64,000 nucleotides of DNA from Robiginitalea myxolifaciens (GTDB lineage Bacteria; Bacteroidota; Bacteroidia; Flavobacteriales; Flavobacteriaceae): positions 1,240,001 to 1,304,000 of the forward strand of contig NZ_FOYQ01000002.1 in NCBI RefSeq assembly GCF_900115205.1. The letters are read 5' to 3'. A program made the position numbers and the translations under genes. The notes under the pieces are model-generated. The model had not been told where the DNA came from and made no database searches. It worked only from the letters and a program-made list of their open reading frames with translations. Shown piece by piece: positions 1 to 8,569 of this stretch (positions within the stretch are counted from its first letter, which is position 1; every line of letters begins with the position of its first letter).

Positions 1-1031
1 TCATTGACAAGGCCCGGAAGAGCGACGGTTTATTTACCACAAAAAATCCCATTCTATTTATTGACGAAATCCATCGATTCAGCAAATCCCAACAGGATTC
101 GCTACTGGGGGCCGTCGAAAAAGGATGGGTTACCCTGGTCGGTGCCACTACCGAGAATCCGAGTTTTGAGGTGATACCCGCCTTGCTTTCCCGCTGCCAG
201 GTATATACCCTGAATTCCTTTGGAAAGGAGGAACTCATTCGGCTGGTAGAACGCGCGATCAAGCGTGATTCCTGGCTGGCATCCAAGGATATTCATCTGG
301 AAGAAACCGATGCACTGCTCAGGCTTTCCGGAGGGGACGGGCGAAAATTGCTGAATATATTTGAGCTTGTTGTCTCTGCGGCGGAAACCGATAGTATACA
401 GGTAACGGACGAGCGCGTCCTGGAATTGGTCCAGCAATCCCCGGCCCGCTACGATAAAACCGGTGAGCAACACTACGATATAATTTCGGCCTTTATCAAG
501 TCTATCCGGGGGAGCGACCCCAATGCCGCCGTCTATTGGCTGGCGCGCATGATCGCAGGTGGGGAGGACGTAAAATTCATTGCCCGTCGCATGCTTATCC
601 TGGCTTCGGAAGATATCGGGCTGGCAAATCCGACAGCCCTGGTAATGGCCAATGCAACGTTCCGGGCCGTGGAAGTCATTGGGTACCCGGAAGCACGCAT
701 AATCCTAAGTCAGTGTGCGGTTTACCTAGCAGCTTCTCCCAAAAGCAATAGTAGCTATATGGCCATTGGCCGTGCCCAGGAAGCTGTTCGCAAAACGGGG
801 GACCTCAGTGTTCCACTGCCTTTACGCAACGCCCCTACCCGCCTGATGAAAGACCTGGGTTACGGGGATGCCTATAAATATGCCCACGATTTTCCGGGAA
901 ATTTTGCTTTTATGGAATTTCTGCCCGAAGGCCTGGAGGATGCCAATTTTTACACCCCTGGAGCAAATTCCAGAGAAAAGGGACTGGCCGATTTCCTCAA
1001 AGCGCGCTGGAAAGACAAATACGACTTCTAG
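1..1031 (+). CDS. rarA: RarA/MgsA replication-associated recombination AAA+ ATPase, 5' end cut by window
   Basis: C-terminal three quarters of RarA (MgsA), a cytoplasmic clamp-loader-like AAA+ ATPase that acts at stalled replication forks. The reading frame is open from base 3, so the start lies outside the window. Visible features are Walker B (ILFIDEIHRF, bases about 51-80), the sensor-1 stretch LVGATTENPSF, and the C-terminal oligomerisation part with RMLILASEDIGLANP and YKYAHDFPGNF, all typical of the family. The TAG stop (1029-1031) lies inside a 22-base sequence that is repeated immediately downstream. The gene converges on the minus-strand gene at 1051. The Walker A part is not in view. 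Identification is secure from the motifs and the family-typical C-terminus. Confidence 0.95.
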   Translation, partial: IDKARKSDGLFTTKNPILFIDEIHRFSKSQQDSLLGAVEKGWVTLVGATTENPSFEVIPALLSRCQVYTLNSFGKEELIRLVERAIKRDSWLASKDIHLEETDALLRLSGGDGRKLLNIFELVVSAAETDSIQVTDERVLELVQQSPARYDKTGEQHYDIISAFIKSIRGSDPNAAVYWLARMIAGGEDVKFIARRMLILASEDIGLANPTALVMANATFRAVEVIGYPEARIILSQCAVYLAASPKSNSSYMAIGRAQEAVRKTGDLSVPLPLRNAPTRLMKDLGYGDAYKYAHDFPGNFAFMEFLPEGLEDANFYTPGANSREKGLADFLKARWKDKYDF

Positions 1032-1072
1032 AATTTAACGTTCAGGGCTGCTAGAATTTAACGTTCAGGGCT
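1028..1072. repeat. Two adjacent copies of a 22-base direct repeat at a convergent gene junction
   Basis: The sequence CTAGAATTTAACGTTCAGGG followed by CT occurs at 1028-1049 and again at 1051-1072, identical and one base apart (period 23). The first copy supplies the stop codon of rarA and the second the stop codon and last codons of the minus-strand secreted protein. This is a recent-looking tandem duplication at a convergent junction; no hairpin or terminator is evident. Confidence 0.9.
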
Positions 1073-1926
1073 ACCCTGAAAACTACATTGTCCTGGATGT
1101 ACTCGTGCCACCAGGTCTCCCCCTCCTGATAGACCGTTCCCTTGGCCACACCATCGACCATTGCAATGTAATTATCCGGGCGAGAGGAATTCAACAGTAC
1201 CATACGCACGGTTGGGGTGCTATCCACTAACTGATACCCATTGGCAATGGGCTGCGCATATAACATGTCGGAAGCTTCCCATTGCTCCTCCTGGGGGTTT
1301 TCTTCGGCCATGACAACCTGCTCCTCGACTTCCATTACTTCAGTCTCAGCTGCAGAAACTTCGTCCTTGCCGGCCTCTTTGGCTGTAGAAACTTCCTCCT
1401 GGACTGCTTCTTCAGCCGCTGTTGCTTCCGCTACCACCTCAGCTGGTGCAGCGGATTCTGCGGGAACTTCCTCCTCCTGAGGATCCTCCGGGGGATCATA
1501 GGAATAGGTCATTCCCTGCATCGATCCCAGCAGGGCGTCCGCAATAGCTTCCTTATAGGATTCTGCAAAATCCTTGGATTTACTTTCTCCATGGTATGTT
1601 TCGTAAACTACTTTGCCCTCACAATCGGAAAAGACAAACTTAATCCGGGATCTGAACATATTTCCTTCCTCCACCATAGCGGTCATCAATCCCAGACAAG
1701 GGTCTATGCGCAAATCCCTGGGCAACTTATTGTCATAAACTGCCGGAAAGCCCATTTGAGTAAGGTGATACTTGGTGAGGGTACTGGTATTGTATTGGTT
1801 AGTCTGCCTGAAATTTTCGAATCGCGTGGGAACGATAAGGTATTTGTAGGCGTTGATTTCAGTTTGTGCCTGAGCAAAGGAAAGTCCTGCCAAACAGCAG
1901 ATTAGAACATTGCGTAACCGATTCAT
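1051..1926 (-). CDS. Secreted hypothetical protein with acidic Ala/Glu-rich central segment
   Basis: 291 residues. An N-terminal signal peptide (MNRLRNVLICCLAGLSFAQA) predicts export to the periplasm or beyond. Residues about 22-145 form a folded-looking domain starting INAYKYLIVPTRFENF, and residues about 146-222 are very rich in Glu, Ala and Val with no aromatic residues, probably an extended or coiled linker. A second small domain follows (NGYQLVDSTPTVRMVLLNSS, then WWHEYIQDNVVFRVALNVKF). I do not recognise a named family; similar YKYIIVPxxFDF proteins occur in Flavobacteriaceae. It starts 9 bases after the end of the DUF5723 gene on the same strand and is probably co-transcribed with it. 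Function unknown. Confidence 0.75.
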   Translation of the reverse strand: MNRLRNVLICCLAGLSFAQAQTEINAYKYLIVPTRFENFRQTNQYNTSTLTKYHLTQMGFPAVYDNKLPRDLRIDPCLGLMTAMVEEGNMFRSRIKFVFSDCEGKVVYETYHGESKSKDFAESYKEAIADALLGSMQGMTYSYDPPEDPQEEEVPAESAAPAEVVAEATAAEEAVQEEVSTAKEAGKDEVSAAETEVMEVEEQVVMAEENPQEEQWEASDMLYAQPIANGYQLVDSTPTVRMVLLNSSRPDNYIAMVDGVAKGTVYQEGETWWHEYIQDNVVFRVALNVKF

Positions 1927-1935
1927 GTGGAGCTT

Positions 1936-3378
1936 TTATTTGCTGCCCCAAGATAGGATATTTAATCCGAACTGTACCGAAGCATAGTGGCTGTTCGCGA
2001 TATTTCGGTATCCCAGAAGATTGTCTGCCAGGACATAGAATTGTATGGGTCCTGCCTGCACATTGAGCCCCAGGCCCAAATTGGCAAGATTGTATTTATC
2101 TGCGGTGTAGGTGCCCTTGAGCGCCAGGAAATTCCCGATTCGCCTCAGGTAAAAACCCGTAATGGCTGCTTGTGGGCCCCTTGGCCGGTTGATCAGGAAT
2201 AACTGACCTCCTACTGCATTGCGATAGGTATTGTTCAATTCTGCGCCACCTGTTGTACCGACATCGCAATCACAGGATTGTTGTCCTCCTCCCGCCGAAG
2301 GCTCACCAAAATCGTAGCGCACGGACCCATATAACTTGGTAGGACGAAAACTGACATAGGACGAGTTTTCCTCTTCAAAGGGAATGAGTTCTTCGATCTC
2401 ATCGACCAAATCCTCCCAGAAATCGGCATTGGGATCGGCGAGGGCTTGCGGGAGAATCACTTCGACCCCTTCTACGGTTGCCCTTCCTTTCAGGGTAAAG
2501 GTCCGCACATCACCACTGTGCAGCATGAACCCAACGTCTAGTAAGCTTCCCGTGATCAATAGTTGTTGATTCACTGCCCAGGTAAATCCGAGATCCACGC
2601 CTAACCCCAGGTCACCCCCGAGAAGTGCGCGCTTCATTAACGTGCTGCTTAATCCGGCATCCGAATCGGCCCCGTCTTCCAGGGCAGCTATTCCCGAAGT
2701 CTGCAAACGCATATCTGCAACCAGGGTGTTGGAAACCAGATTGTTTATTCCTTCCTGAGTCAGGAGGTATCCCCGGTTTCGGGTACTGCTAAAGTGGTAA
2801 ATCCCTGAATAAATCTTAGCCCGAGCACCTAGGGTAAGCTGTCGGTTCATCTGGCGATTAATCCCGAAGTGAAATACGCTGTTAGCCTCTCCCCGGGTCT
2901 TCAAATGGCTTAAACGGAAGCGTTCCCCATAGCGGCCGGCGTTTCCTTCCCAGGCGAGGACGGCCAGGTCCCGGGGCCAGTAATTAATCACATCCTGTTC
3001 TATGTACCAACCAAAGGAATAAAAGGTGTCGTCCCGGTTTGGATCGCGAAATCCCCCGCTGAGTAACTCCAGCTGGATCGTACTGCTGACGTCGTCCCGG
3101 GAAGTTAGTCCATAGACGGCCCGATCCCTGATCTTGTCATTGATATCCAGTCCGTCCTGTGCAAAAATATCGTTGACAGCGATCCCGCTGGTACCCGCCT
3201 GAACAGAAATCCCTGAGGCCAGGGGCACCCCGGCATACCATTGATAGGAAGCGCGTACTCCGGGATTCAGTAAGAGCGATTGGGGAATCTCGTAGAAATC
3301 GTACAACAGGGATTTATGCTGCGAAAAAACCACAGCATGCAAAAGAAAGATTGAGAATGCTATTAAGTACTTCCTCAT
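1936..3378 (-). CDS. DUF5723-family outer-membrane beta-barrel-like protein
   Basis: 480 residues with a signal peptide (cleavage near VVFSQ, residue 20). The mature start LYDFYEIPQSLLLNPG is the signature of DUF5723 proteins of Bacteroidota, which resemble PorV/PorP barrels: alternating hydrophobic strands, Gly-rich turns, a C-terminal strand ending HYASVQFGLNILSW. A Cys pair (SCDCD) lies in a loop at about residue 365. Its start overlaps the stop of the upstream lipoprotein gene by 4 bases, so the two are translationally coupled. Family membership is fairly sure; the biological role of DUF5723 proteins is not established, though an outer-membrane location linked to surface protein handling is plausible. 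Confidence 0.8.
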   Translation of the reverse strand: MRKYLIAFSIFLLHAVVFSQHKSLLYDFYEIPQSLLLNPGVRASYQWYAGVPLASGISVQAGTSGIAVNDIFAQDGLDINDKIRDRAVYGLTSRDDVSSTIQLELLSGGFRDPNRDDTFYSFGWYIEQDVINYWPRDLAVLAWEGNAGRYGERFRLSHLKTRGEANSVFHFGINRQMNRQLTLGARAKIYSGIYHFSSTRNRGYLLTQEGINNLVSNTLVADMRLQTSGIAALEDGADSDAGLSSTLMKRALLGGDLGLGVDLGFTWAVNQQLLITGSLLDVGFMLHSGDVRTFTLKGRATVEGVEVILPQALADPNADFWEDLVDEIEELIPFEEENSSYVSFRPTKLYGSVRYDFGEPSAGGGQQSCDCDVGTTGGAELNNTYRNAVGGQLFLINRPRGPQAAITGFYLRRIGNFLALKGTYTADKYNLANLGLGLNVQAGPIQFYVLADNLLGYRNIANSHYASVQFGLNILSWGSK

Positions 3379-3923
3379 TGGAGCCGGATGCGGAAGGCTG
3401 CGCTCGAACGCAGGATAACCATTGGATTTGGGAGACTGGAGGTGCTGCTGTTATCCCCAAGGTTCTCGGCACTGACGCGGATCCCTGAGGTGTTTCTGAT
3501 AATGTCAATATTGCGTCCGCCCATTCCGTAAGCAACATCCCTTCGGAGTAAGGCAGTCGGGGCTGCAGGCATCGTAAAGAATTCGGAATCCAGGACATTG
3601 TCGGCGTCGTCCAGGAATTCGATAAGTACTTCCAGGGGCTTGCTGGTTGTGTTTTCCAATTCATAGGACACAACCCCGTCGAGCAGGTTTTCGCTTACGA
3701 AATCCTCCGCAAATGCGTCAAAATTGAAGGTTTGCTGGATAAAATTAACGCCAGTCAGCTGATTGATGATGCGTTCCGGGGCCTCTACATAAATCATGCT
3801 TGCCTCAACCGTTGGCGTAACTTCAAGCGCGTCGATCTGGTCAAAATCCTGGGATTCTGAACAAGAGATCGAGCCGATCAGGGCAATCGCGAGGCCGAGA
3901 AGGTAGTTTTTCGCCTTGTGCAT
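3375..3923 (-). CDS. Hypothetical lipoprotein coupled to DUF5723 protein
   Basis: 182 residues. The N-terminus MHKAKNYLLGLAIALIGSISC carries a lipobox ending at Cys21 followed by SES, so it should be lipidated in the envelope. The rest looks like one beta-rich domain (VSYELENTTSKPLEVLIEFL). No family recognised. The 4-base overlap with the downstream DUF5723 gene (ATGA type) suggests a two-protein envelope unit, with the secreted protein at 1051 as a possible third member. No TAnnTTTG promoter was found in the 68 bases upstream. Confidence 0.7.
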   Translation of the reverse strand: MHKAKNYLLGLAIALIGSISCSESQDFDQIDALEVTPTVEASMIYVEAPERIINQLTGVNFIQQTFNFDAFAEDFVSENLLDGVVSYELENTTSKPLEVLIEFLDDADNVLDSEFFTMPAAPTALLRRDVAYGMGGRNIDIIRNTSGIRVSAENLGDNSSTSSLPNPMVILRSSAAFRIRLQ

Positions 3924-3991
3924 CAGTAAAATTATTTGAGGTGTATAGCTGCTTAGTAACAGCTCAAAGCCTGTATTCCCTACTAATAACT

Positions 3992-4693
3992 CTACAAATA
4001 CTGTTTTATTTCGTGAAGATGACCCAGCACAGGCCCCTGATAATCCTCAAAATCGGAAATCTCCTCCCCGGGTGGCATATAGAACAGGGTTTGAAGTCCA
4101 GCCTTCAGGGCGCCCTGTATGTCTGCTTCCAGGCTATCACCGATCATCAAGGATTGCTCGGGGGGAACGTTGGCGCGCTCAAGGGCGGTATTAAAAATTT
4201 TGGGATGCGGCTTCTTGACCCCCGCGGCTTCCGAACTCATGACCACAGCGAAATATTCAGAAATTCCCGAATTGGAGAGCTTGCGATGTTGTACTTCCTC
4301 AAATCCATTGGTAATGATATGCAACCGGTAACGGGGAGCCAGGTAATCCAGGATGTCCTGTGCGCCGGGCATCAAATGGGTGTGGTTGCTGAGACGTTCA
4401 ATGTAAACCTGGGAAAACAAGGTAATCCGGCGATCCGATACCCGATACCCAATGCCGTCAAAGGCATCCCTTAGCCTTCGAAAGCGCAAGGCCTGCTTTC
4501 CAATTTTCCCATTGCGGAATAGCTTCCAGTATTGACGGTTCAGCGGGACATAAACCTTGAGGAAGTCGTCCAGGTTAACGTCTACCTGGTAGTCTTCGAA
4601 CAGGGAGGCATAGGTAAGGGCCGAATTCTTTTCAAAATCCCACAAGGTGTGATCCAGATCAAAAAACACATCGGTAACGCCCGGTTTAAGCAT
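3992..4693 (-). CDS. yjjG: HAD-superfamily hydrolase, YjjG-like (noncanonical pyrimidine nucleotidase)
   Basis: 233 residues from ATG 4693. Motif I is FFDLDHTLWDF (two catalytic Asp), motif II is in LHIITNGFEEVQ, the motif III Lys is in AAGVKKPHPKIF, and motif IV is MIGDSLEADIQGA. The order and the DHTLWDFEKNS start match the YjjG/HAD-IA group of nucleotide 5'-monophosphatases. An in-frame extension to 4762 lies inside the preceding gene and does not look like HAD sequence, so I chose the start that gives an 8-base overlap. It follows radC and the NodB-like gene in one minus-strand operon. The family is sure; the substrate (modified nucleotides) is inferred from homology. Confidence 0.87.
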   Translation of the reverse strand: MLKPGVTDVFFDLDHTLWDFEKNSALTYASLFEDYQVDVNLDDFLKVYVPLNRQYWKLFRNGKIGKQALRFRRLRDAFDGIGYRVSDRRITLFSQVYIERLSNHTHLMPGAQDILDYLAPRYRLHIITNGFEEVQHRKLSNSGISEYFAVVMSSEAAGVKKPHPKIFNTALERANVPPEQSLMIGDSLEADIQGALKAGLQTLFYMPPGEEISDFEDYQGPVLGHLHEIKQYL

Positions 4694-5987
4694 AGTAGGT
4701 TCTGAGTATAGATTCGTATAATTCCAGCCAGTTTTCCGTTTCGTGACCCCCCAATAATTCATTCGAAAAAATGAATGTCATGTCACCATTTACCTTTTTG
4801 ACCGATTGATAAACGCCTCCAATGGCCTCCATCATCTCCTCCCGGCTGGGGTACCTCAGCAGGGCATAGTCCTGGAAAGCAAAGGGAAATATGCGAATCG
4901 GCTGTTGGCTTTCCAGTGAAATATCATAGAAGGGGAAGGCAATGCTCGTACTTGCCCGAAAGCCTATCAGGTGGGTATACCCCATGGTGTAATCCTCGGC
5001 AAACTCCGCTTCTGCCAAATCCCGATAGGTATGGGGTACCAAAACCCGGTTGTAGCGGATCCTAGAATACTTCACCGGGCGATTCAACACCTCCGAAAGC
5101 CTGGTTTTTTCCTTCCGCATGACCACGGCATCCCTTGAAGCCGTATAAGATATCGCCAGGGAAACAATGGAGTAATCCGCCACAGATTTTATCAGGTGGC
5201 GGAACTTGTTATTGTTCGGACTTACATTTTTATCGTAAGTGGAATACGCCGCAAACTGGAAAAAGAACATGGCCTTGACCGGGTACTTCTTGTGCAAGGC
5301 AATTAATTGGTCAAAGTTGTCGTAGGGGTCGGCAGATGGGTTAAACCAGACACGGATTCGCTGAAAAAGGCGTCTGATCCGGAATTTGGAAAGGTCGTAC
5401 ATCATCCCGCCAATACTTCTTGCCAGGCCCCGCCGTGCAAAACAGTGGGAAGTGGTCACATCGATTATGGGTCTGAACCGATAGGCGCGCTCCCGGTAGT
5501 GCATCTGTGGAAATCGTTCCAGAAGGGCATCCCTCAATTTATAGGCCCAGAGATCGATCAGGGGTAAATGCAGGAAGTTTTCCTGATAGGCCAGGCTTTC
5601 CCGCGGGGGAAAACGGCCGTGTTTATCCTTGACATGGGGCAGGTATTCTTCATATCGACTGATCAGGTAAAAGGATGCTGCCAATATATCGAAGGGCAGG
5701 GTACTGCGCTCCCCCGCTTTGAAAAAACAAGGTAAATCGTCCCAGGTCCCCATTTGAATCTCGACCTCCCCAAGGCCTTGTTCAAACAACAACTCCTGGC
5801 TCCTTATAAAAAATTCGTTCTGCAACGGTTGCCTGCTATACGTTAGTTTGGGGCCTTTGTGTGCAATAAAGTCTTCTACGGTGGTACTCAGGCGTATGTC
5901 TATCCCCAGGATCCGGGTAAAAACCTGACGGGTAATATAGGTAAGCCGCGGACTGACTTTATGTGTGTAAATCAGGAGCTGTTCCAA
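4686..5987 (-). CDS. Polysaccharide-deacetylase (NodB)-like protein, catalytic motifs degenerate
   Basis: 433 residues, no signal peptide. The layout matches the Bacteroidota proteins annotated polysaccharide deacetylase family: an N-terminal DUF7033-like domain (residues 1-150, with FDILAASFYLISRYEEYLP) followed by a NodB-like barrel. Where relatives carry an Asp-rich motif 1, this protein reads PIIDVTTSHCFARRG, and where they carry an HPSY-type metal motif it reads SLAISYTASRD, so metal-binding residues appear lost (comparison from memory). It lies 3 bases after radC and overlaps the HAD gene. Role unknown; possibly envelope polysaccharide related, possibly non-catalytic. Confidence 0.75.
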   Translation of the reverse strand: MEQLLIYTHKVSPRLTYITRQVFTRILGIDIRLSTTVEDFIAHKGPKLTYSRQPLQNEFFIRSQELLFEQGLGEVEIQMGTWDDLPCFFKAGERSTLPFDILAASFYLISRYEEYLPHVKDKHGRFPPRESLAYQENFLHLPLIDLWAYKLRDALLERFPQMHYRERAYRFRPIIDVTTSHCFARRGLARSIGGMMYDLSKFRIRRLFQRIRVWFNPSADPYDNFDQLIALHKKYPVKAMFFFQFAAYSTYDKNVSPNNNKFRHLIKSVADYSIVSLAISYTASRDAVVMRKEKTRLSEVLNRPVKYSRIRYNRVLVPHTYRDLAEAEFAEDYTMGYTHLIGFRASTSIAFPFYDISLESQQPIRIFPFAFQDYALLRYPSREEMMEAIGGVYQSVKKVNGDMTFIFSNELLGGHETENWLELYESILRTYYA

Positions 5988-5990
5988 GAA

Positions 5991-6701
5991 TCAAAGCAGT
6001 TGTTCATCTGCAAAGCTATAATATTCTTCCCCATTGAGTATCAAATGATCCAAAACCCGTATATCCATAAGATTTGCCGCCCGTTTAACCTTGCGGGTAA
6101 TCTGCTGGTCGGCCCGACTTGGTTTCAGGTTTCCTGAAGGGTGGTTGTGAGCCAGGACCAAAGCTACCGCCTGTAGTTCAAGGGCTTTTTTGAGGATGAG
6201 CCGGACATCGACCAGGGTTCCCGTTATACCTCCTTTACTGAGTTGATGGGTGCACAGCACCTTGTTCGCGCTATTCAGGCAGATTACCCAGAATTCCTCG
6301 TGCTCCAAATGTCCGATCCGGGATTTGAGAAGCAAAAAAGCATCCCGACTCTGACGGATGCGTACCTGCTTTCCACCCGGGTCCTCCTGAAGCCGCCTGC
6401 CGATTTCGAGCGCAGCGGAAAGAATTACTGCCTTAGCTGGTCCAATTCCTTTGAATTGCTGTAACCGCTCCAGGGACAACTCCCTGAGTCCCTTAAACGA
6501 AATCCTACCTCCCTGAATAATCCGGCCAGCCAGGTCCAGGGAAGACTCCCCCGAAGTTCCTGATCCCAATAGGATAGCCAGGAGTTCGACGTCCGTAAGG
6601 ACTGCGGGGCCTAGTCGCAGCAGACGTTCCCTGGGCCGATCCCGGGTCGCCCTTTCCCGAATCCTGTATGTCTCCTTCTCAACTATCAATAGGAGGTCCA
6701 A
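5991..6701 (-). CDS. radC: RadC/JAB1-MPN family protein with non-ATG start
   Basis: 236 residues. N-terminal helix-hairpin-helix part (LLRLGPAVLTDVELLAILLGSG ... LQQFKGIGPAKAVILSAALE) and a C-terminal JAMM metalloprotease-like fold with zinc motif AHNHPSGNLKPSRAD. RadC is named for DNA repair but its true function is not settled. Upstream of codon 1 the frame is closed by TAA at 6702-6704, so the start must be TTG at 6699-6701 or the TTG at 6687-6689; no ATG precedes the conserved domain. There is no Shine-Dalgarno sequence. First gene of a three-gene operon and divergent from the DUF1569 gene with an 18-19 base gap. Confidence 0.93.
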   Translation of the reverse strand: MDLLLIVEKETYRIRERATRDRPRERLLRLGPAVLTDVELLAILLGSGTSGESSLDLAGRIIQGGRISFKGLRELSLERLQQFKGIGPAKAVILSAALEIGRRLQEDPGGKQVRIRQSRDAFLLLKSRIGHLEHEEFWVICLNSANKVLCTHQLSKGGITGTLVDVRLILKKALELQAVALVLAHNHPSGNLKPSRADQQITRKVKRAANLMDIRVLDHLILNGEEYYSFADEQLL

Positions 6702-6720
6702 TTAAATCGGGTGGGCGCAA

Positions 6721-7218
6721 ATGCGAAGCAGCATGGATCAAAAAATGCGTAATTTTAGAGAAACAACAGCGCAAATGAAATCACTCTTCGACGACGCGGC
6801 CTGTGAGGAAATCCTTAACCGGCTCGACCAATTGAGCCCGGAAAGTCAGGGCGAGTGGGGCAAAATGACCGTTGGGCAAATGGCCTGGCACTGTCAGTTC
6901 CCGCTAAAATTGGCCATTGAAAACAGAGCTACCAGCGAGAAAGGAAATCGTTTGCTGCGATGGCTTTTCAAAAGGAGTTTGTACAGTGATAAACCCTGGA
7001 GGAAAAACCTGCCCACTGCCCCAAAATTAAAAGCCACCGAGCCCAAAGATTTTGCCCAGGAATTTCCCCCTTTGCGGAAACTTGTGACAGAATTCAATGA
7101 ATTGAAGACTCGCGAAAACTGGAATCCGCATCCGATGTTTGGGACTTTTACCCGGCAGCAGTGGGGGCAAATGCAGTACAAACATCTGGATCACCACCTC
7201 CGGCAATTCGGGGTCTGA
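6721..7218 (+). CDS. DUF1569 (DinB-like fold) protein
   Basis: 165 residues, cytoplasmic, no signal peptide. The motif GKMTVGQMAWHCQFPLKLA near the middle and QMQYKHLDHHLRQFGV at the C-terminus carry the three His positions typical of DinB-like four-helix metal proteins and match DUF1569. ATG codons at 6721, 6733 and 6745 are all possible starts; the gap to the divergent radC start is only 19 bases, so 6733 or 6745 may be the true start. Function unknown; relatives are sometimes proposed to be thiol-dependent transferases. Confidence 0.8.
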   Translation: MRSSMDQKMRNFRETTAQMKSLFDDAACEEILNRLDQLSPESQGEWGKMTVGQMAWHCQFPLKLAIENRATSEKGNRLLRWLFKRSLYSDKPWRKNLPTAPKLKATEPKDFAQEFPPLRKLVTEFNELKTRENWNPHPMFGTFTRQQWGQMQYKHLDHHLRQFGV

Positions 7219-7221
7219 ACC

Positions 7222-8559
7222 TTAGATGGCTCCCAGATCCAACCCGCCGTAATTCCCGCTACTCATAAGCAGGAGAACACCTTGTTGGCCCAGGGCATTC
7301 AAGGCCTGTTCCAATGCTTTGGTCTGTGTGAAGACCTGAAGGTCGTCCCGCTCGAAAGCCTTGCGGATGACTTCGGGGTCAATTGGCTCCAGACCCTTAA
7401 TTTCCAGTGATTCGGGAATATAGAACACCAGGGCATTATCCGCCGCCTCCAGACTCCCGGCATATTCCTTTAAAAACTCGGAATTCAGGCTGCTGTAGGT
7501 ATGGAGTTCAAGGCAGGCCGTAAAGGGAAGCCCGGGAAACTGTTCCCGCACGGCCCGGGTAGTCGCCTGCACTTTGGAAGGGGAATGCGCAAAATCCTTG
7601 AAGACTTTATGTTCCGGGGTATCCTTCAGGGTTTCCAGGCGTTTGGCAGCACCACTAAACGTGGCCATGGCTTCGTAAAAGTCCGCCTCATCCACACCCA
7701 ATTGCTGGCAGATCCAGCGTGCCCCTGCCAGGTTATTCAAATTGTGCTTCCCGAATACCTGAAGCGGAAGCTGGCCTTCCGGAGTATCCAAATAGGTCGT
7801 TCCCTGCTGAACCTCATAAGCTGGAGTTTCATACGGAAATTTGCGAATCGGTGCCTGCAGCGCATCCAGAAGCCTGCGGACCTCAGCATCTTCAGAATTG
7901 TAGGTTATACTCCCTCCTGGAACAATAGACTCGAGAAAAATCCGGAATTGATCGCTGTAATTCTCAAAAGTTGGAAAAACGTTGATGTGGTCCCAGGCGA
8001 TCCCGGAAAGCAAGGCAATATTGGGCTTGTAGGCATGAAACTTTGGCCGGGGATCCAGGGCTGAGGAGAGGTATTCGTCCCCCTCCAGGATAATAAATTC
8101 ATTCTCCTCGGTAAGGTGAACCATACGGTCAAATCCCTCGAGCTGGGCGCCGACCATATAATCTGCAGGCTTGTCCCAATAGTTCATCACATGGAGAATC
8201 ATAGAGGTAATCGTTGTTTTTCCATGGCTTCCAGCGATCACCACCCGGGTCTTTTCCCGGGAATGCTCAAAGAGGAATTCTGGGTAAGAATAAATCTTCA
8301 ACCCCAGCTCACGAGCACGGGCCAGTTCAGGATTATCTGCTTTGGCATGCATGCCCAGAATCACCACATCCAGGTCCTCATGAATGCGATCGGGGTTCCA
8401 TCCCATGGTTTCGGGAAGCAATCCCGCACGAGCCAGCCTTCCCCGGGAAGGTTCAAAGATTACGTCGTCACTACCTGTAATATCATTGCCGGAATCGTGC
8501 AGGGCCAGGGCCAGGTTATGCATGGCGCTTCCTCCTATGGCAATAAAGTGGATTCGCAT
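7222..8559 (-). CDS. mpl: UDP-N-acetylmuramate:tripeptide ligase (Mpl), peptidoglycan recycling
   Basis: 445 residues. A Mur-ligase family protein: N-terminal Rossmann part MRIHFIAIGGSAMHNLALAL, ATP loop IAGSHGKTTITSM, middle motif EGDEYLSSALDPRPKFHAYKPNIALL, and WDHINVFPTFENY. The EGDEYLSSA segment and the HINVFP stretch distinguish Mpl from MurC. Mpl joins recycled L-Ala-D-Glu-meso-DAP tripeptide to UDP-MurNAc in the cytoplasm. It is the last gene of an operon with hpt-adk and obg (10-base gap to obg). Identification is strong. Confidence 0.93.
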   Translation of the reverse strand: MRIHFIAIGGSAMHNLALALHDSGNDITGSDDVIFEPSRGRLARAGLLPETMGWNPDRIHEDLDVVILGMHAKADNPELARARELGLKIYSYPEFLFEHSREKTRVVIAGSHGKTTITSMILHVMNYWDKPADYMVGAQLEGFDRMVHLTEENEFIILEGDEYLSSALDPRPKFHAYKPNIALLSGIAWDHINVFPTFENYSDQFRIFLESIVPGGSITYNSEDAEVRRLLDALQAPIRKFPYETPAYEVQQGTTYLDTPEGQLPLQVFGKHNLNNLAGARWICQQLGVDEADFYEAMATFSGAAKRLETLKDTPEHKVFKDFAHSPSKVQATTRAVREQFPGLPFTACLELHTYSSLNSEFLKEYAGSLEAADNALVFYIPESLEIKGLEPIDPEVIRKAFERDDLQVFTQTKALEQALNALGQQGVLLLMSSGNYGGLDLGAI

Positions 8560-8569
8560 TACTAGTTGT

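Noticed and set aside
1282-1905. Long open frame on the plus strand opposite the secreted protein gene
   Set aside because: Cys/Leu-rich shadow of the acidic repeat region with no domain, start signal or neighbour support.
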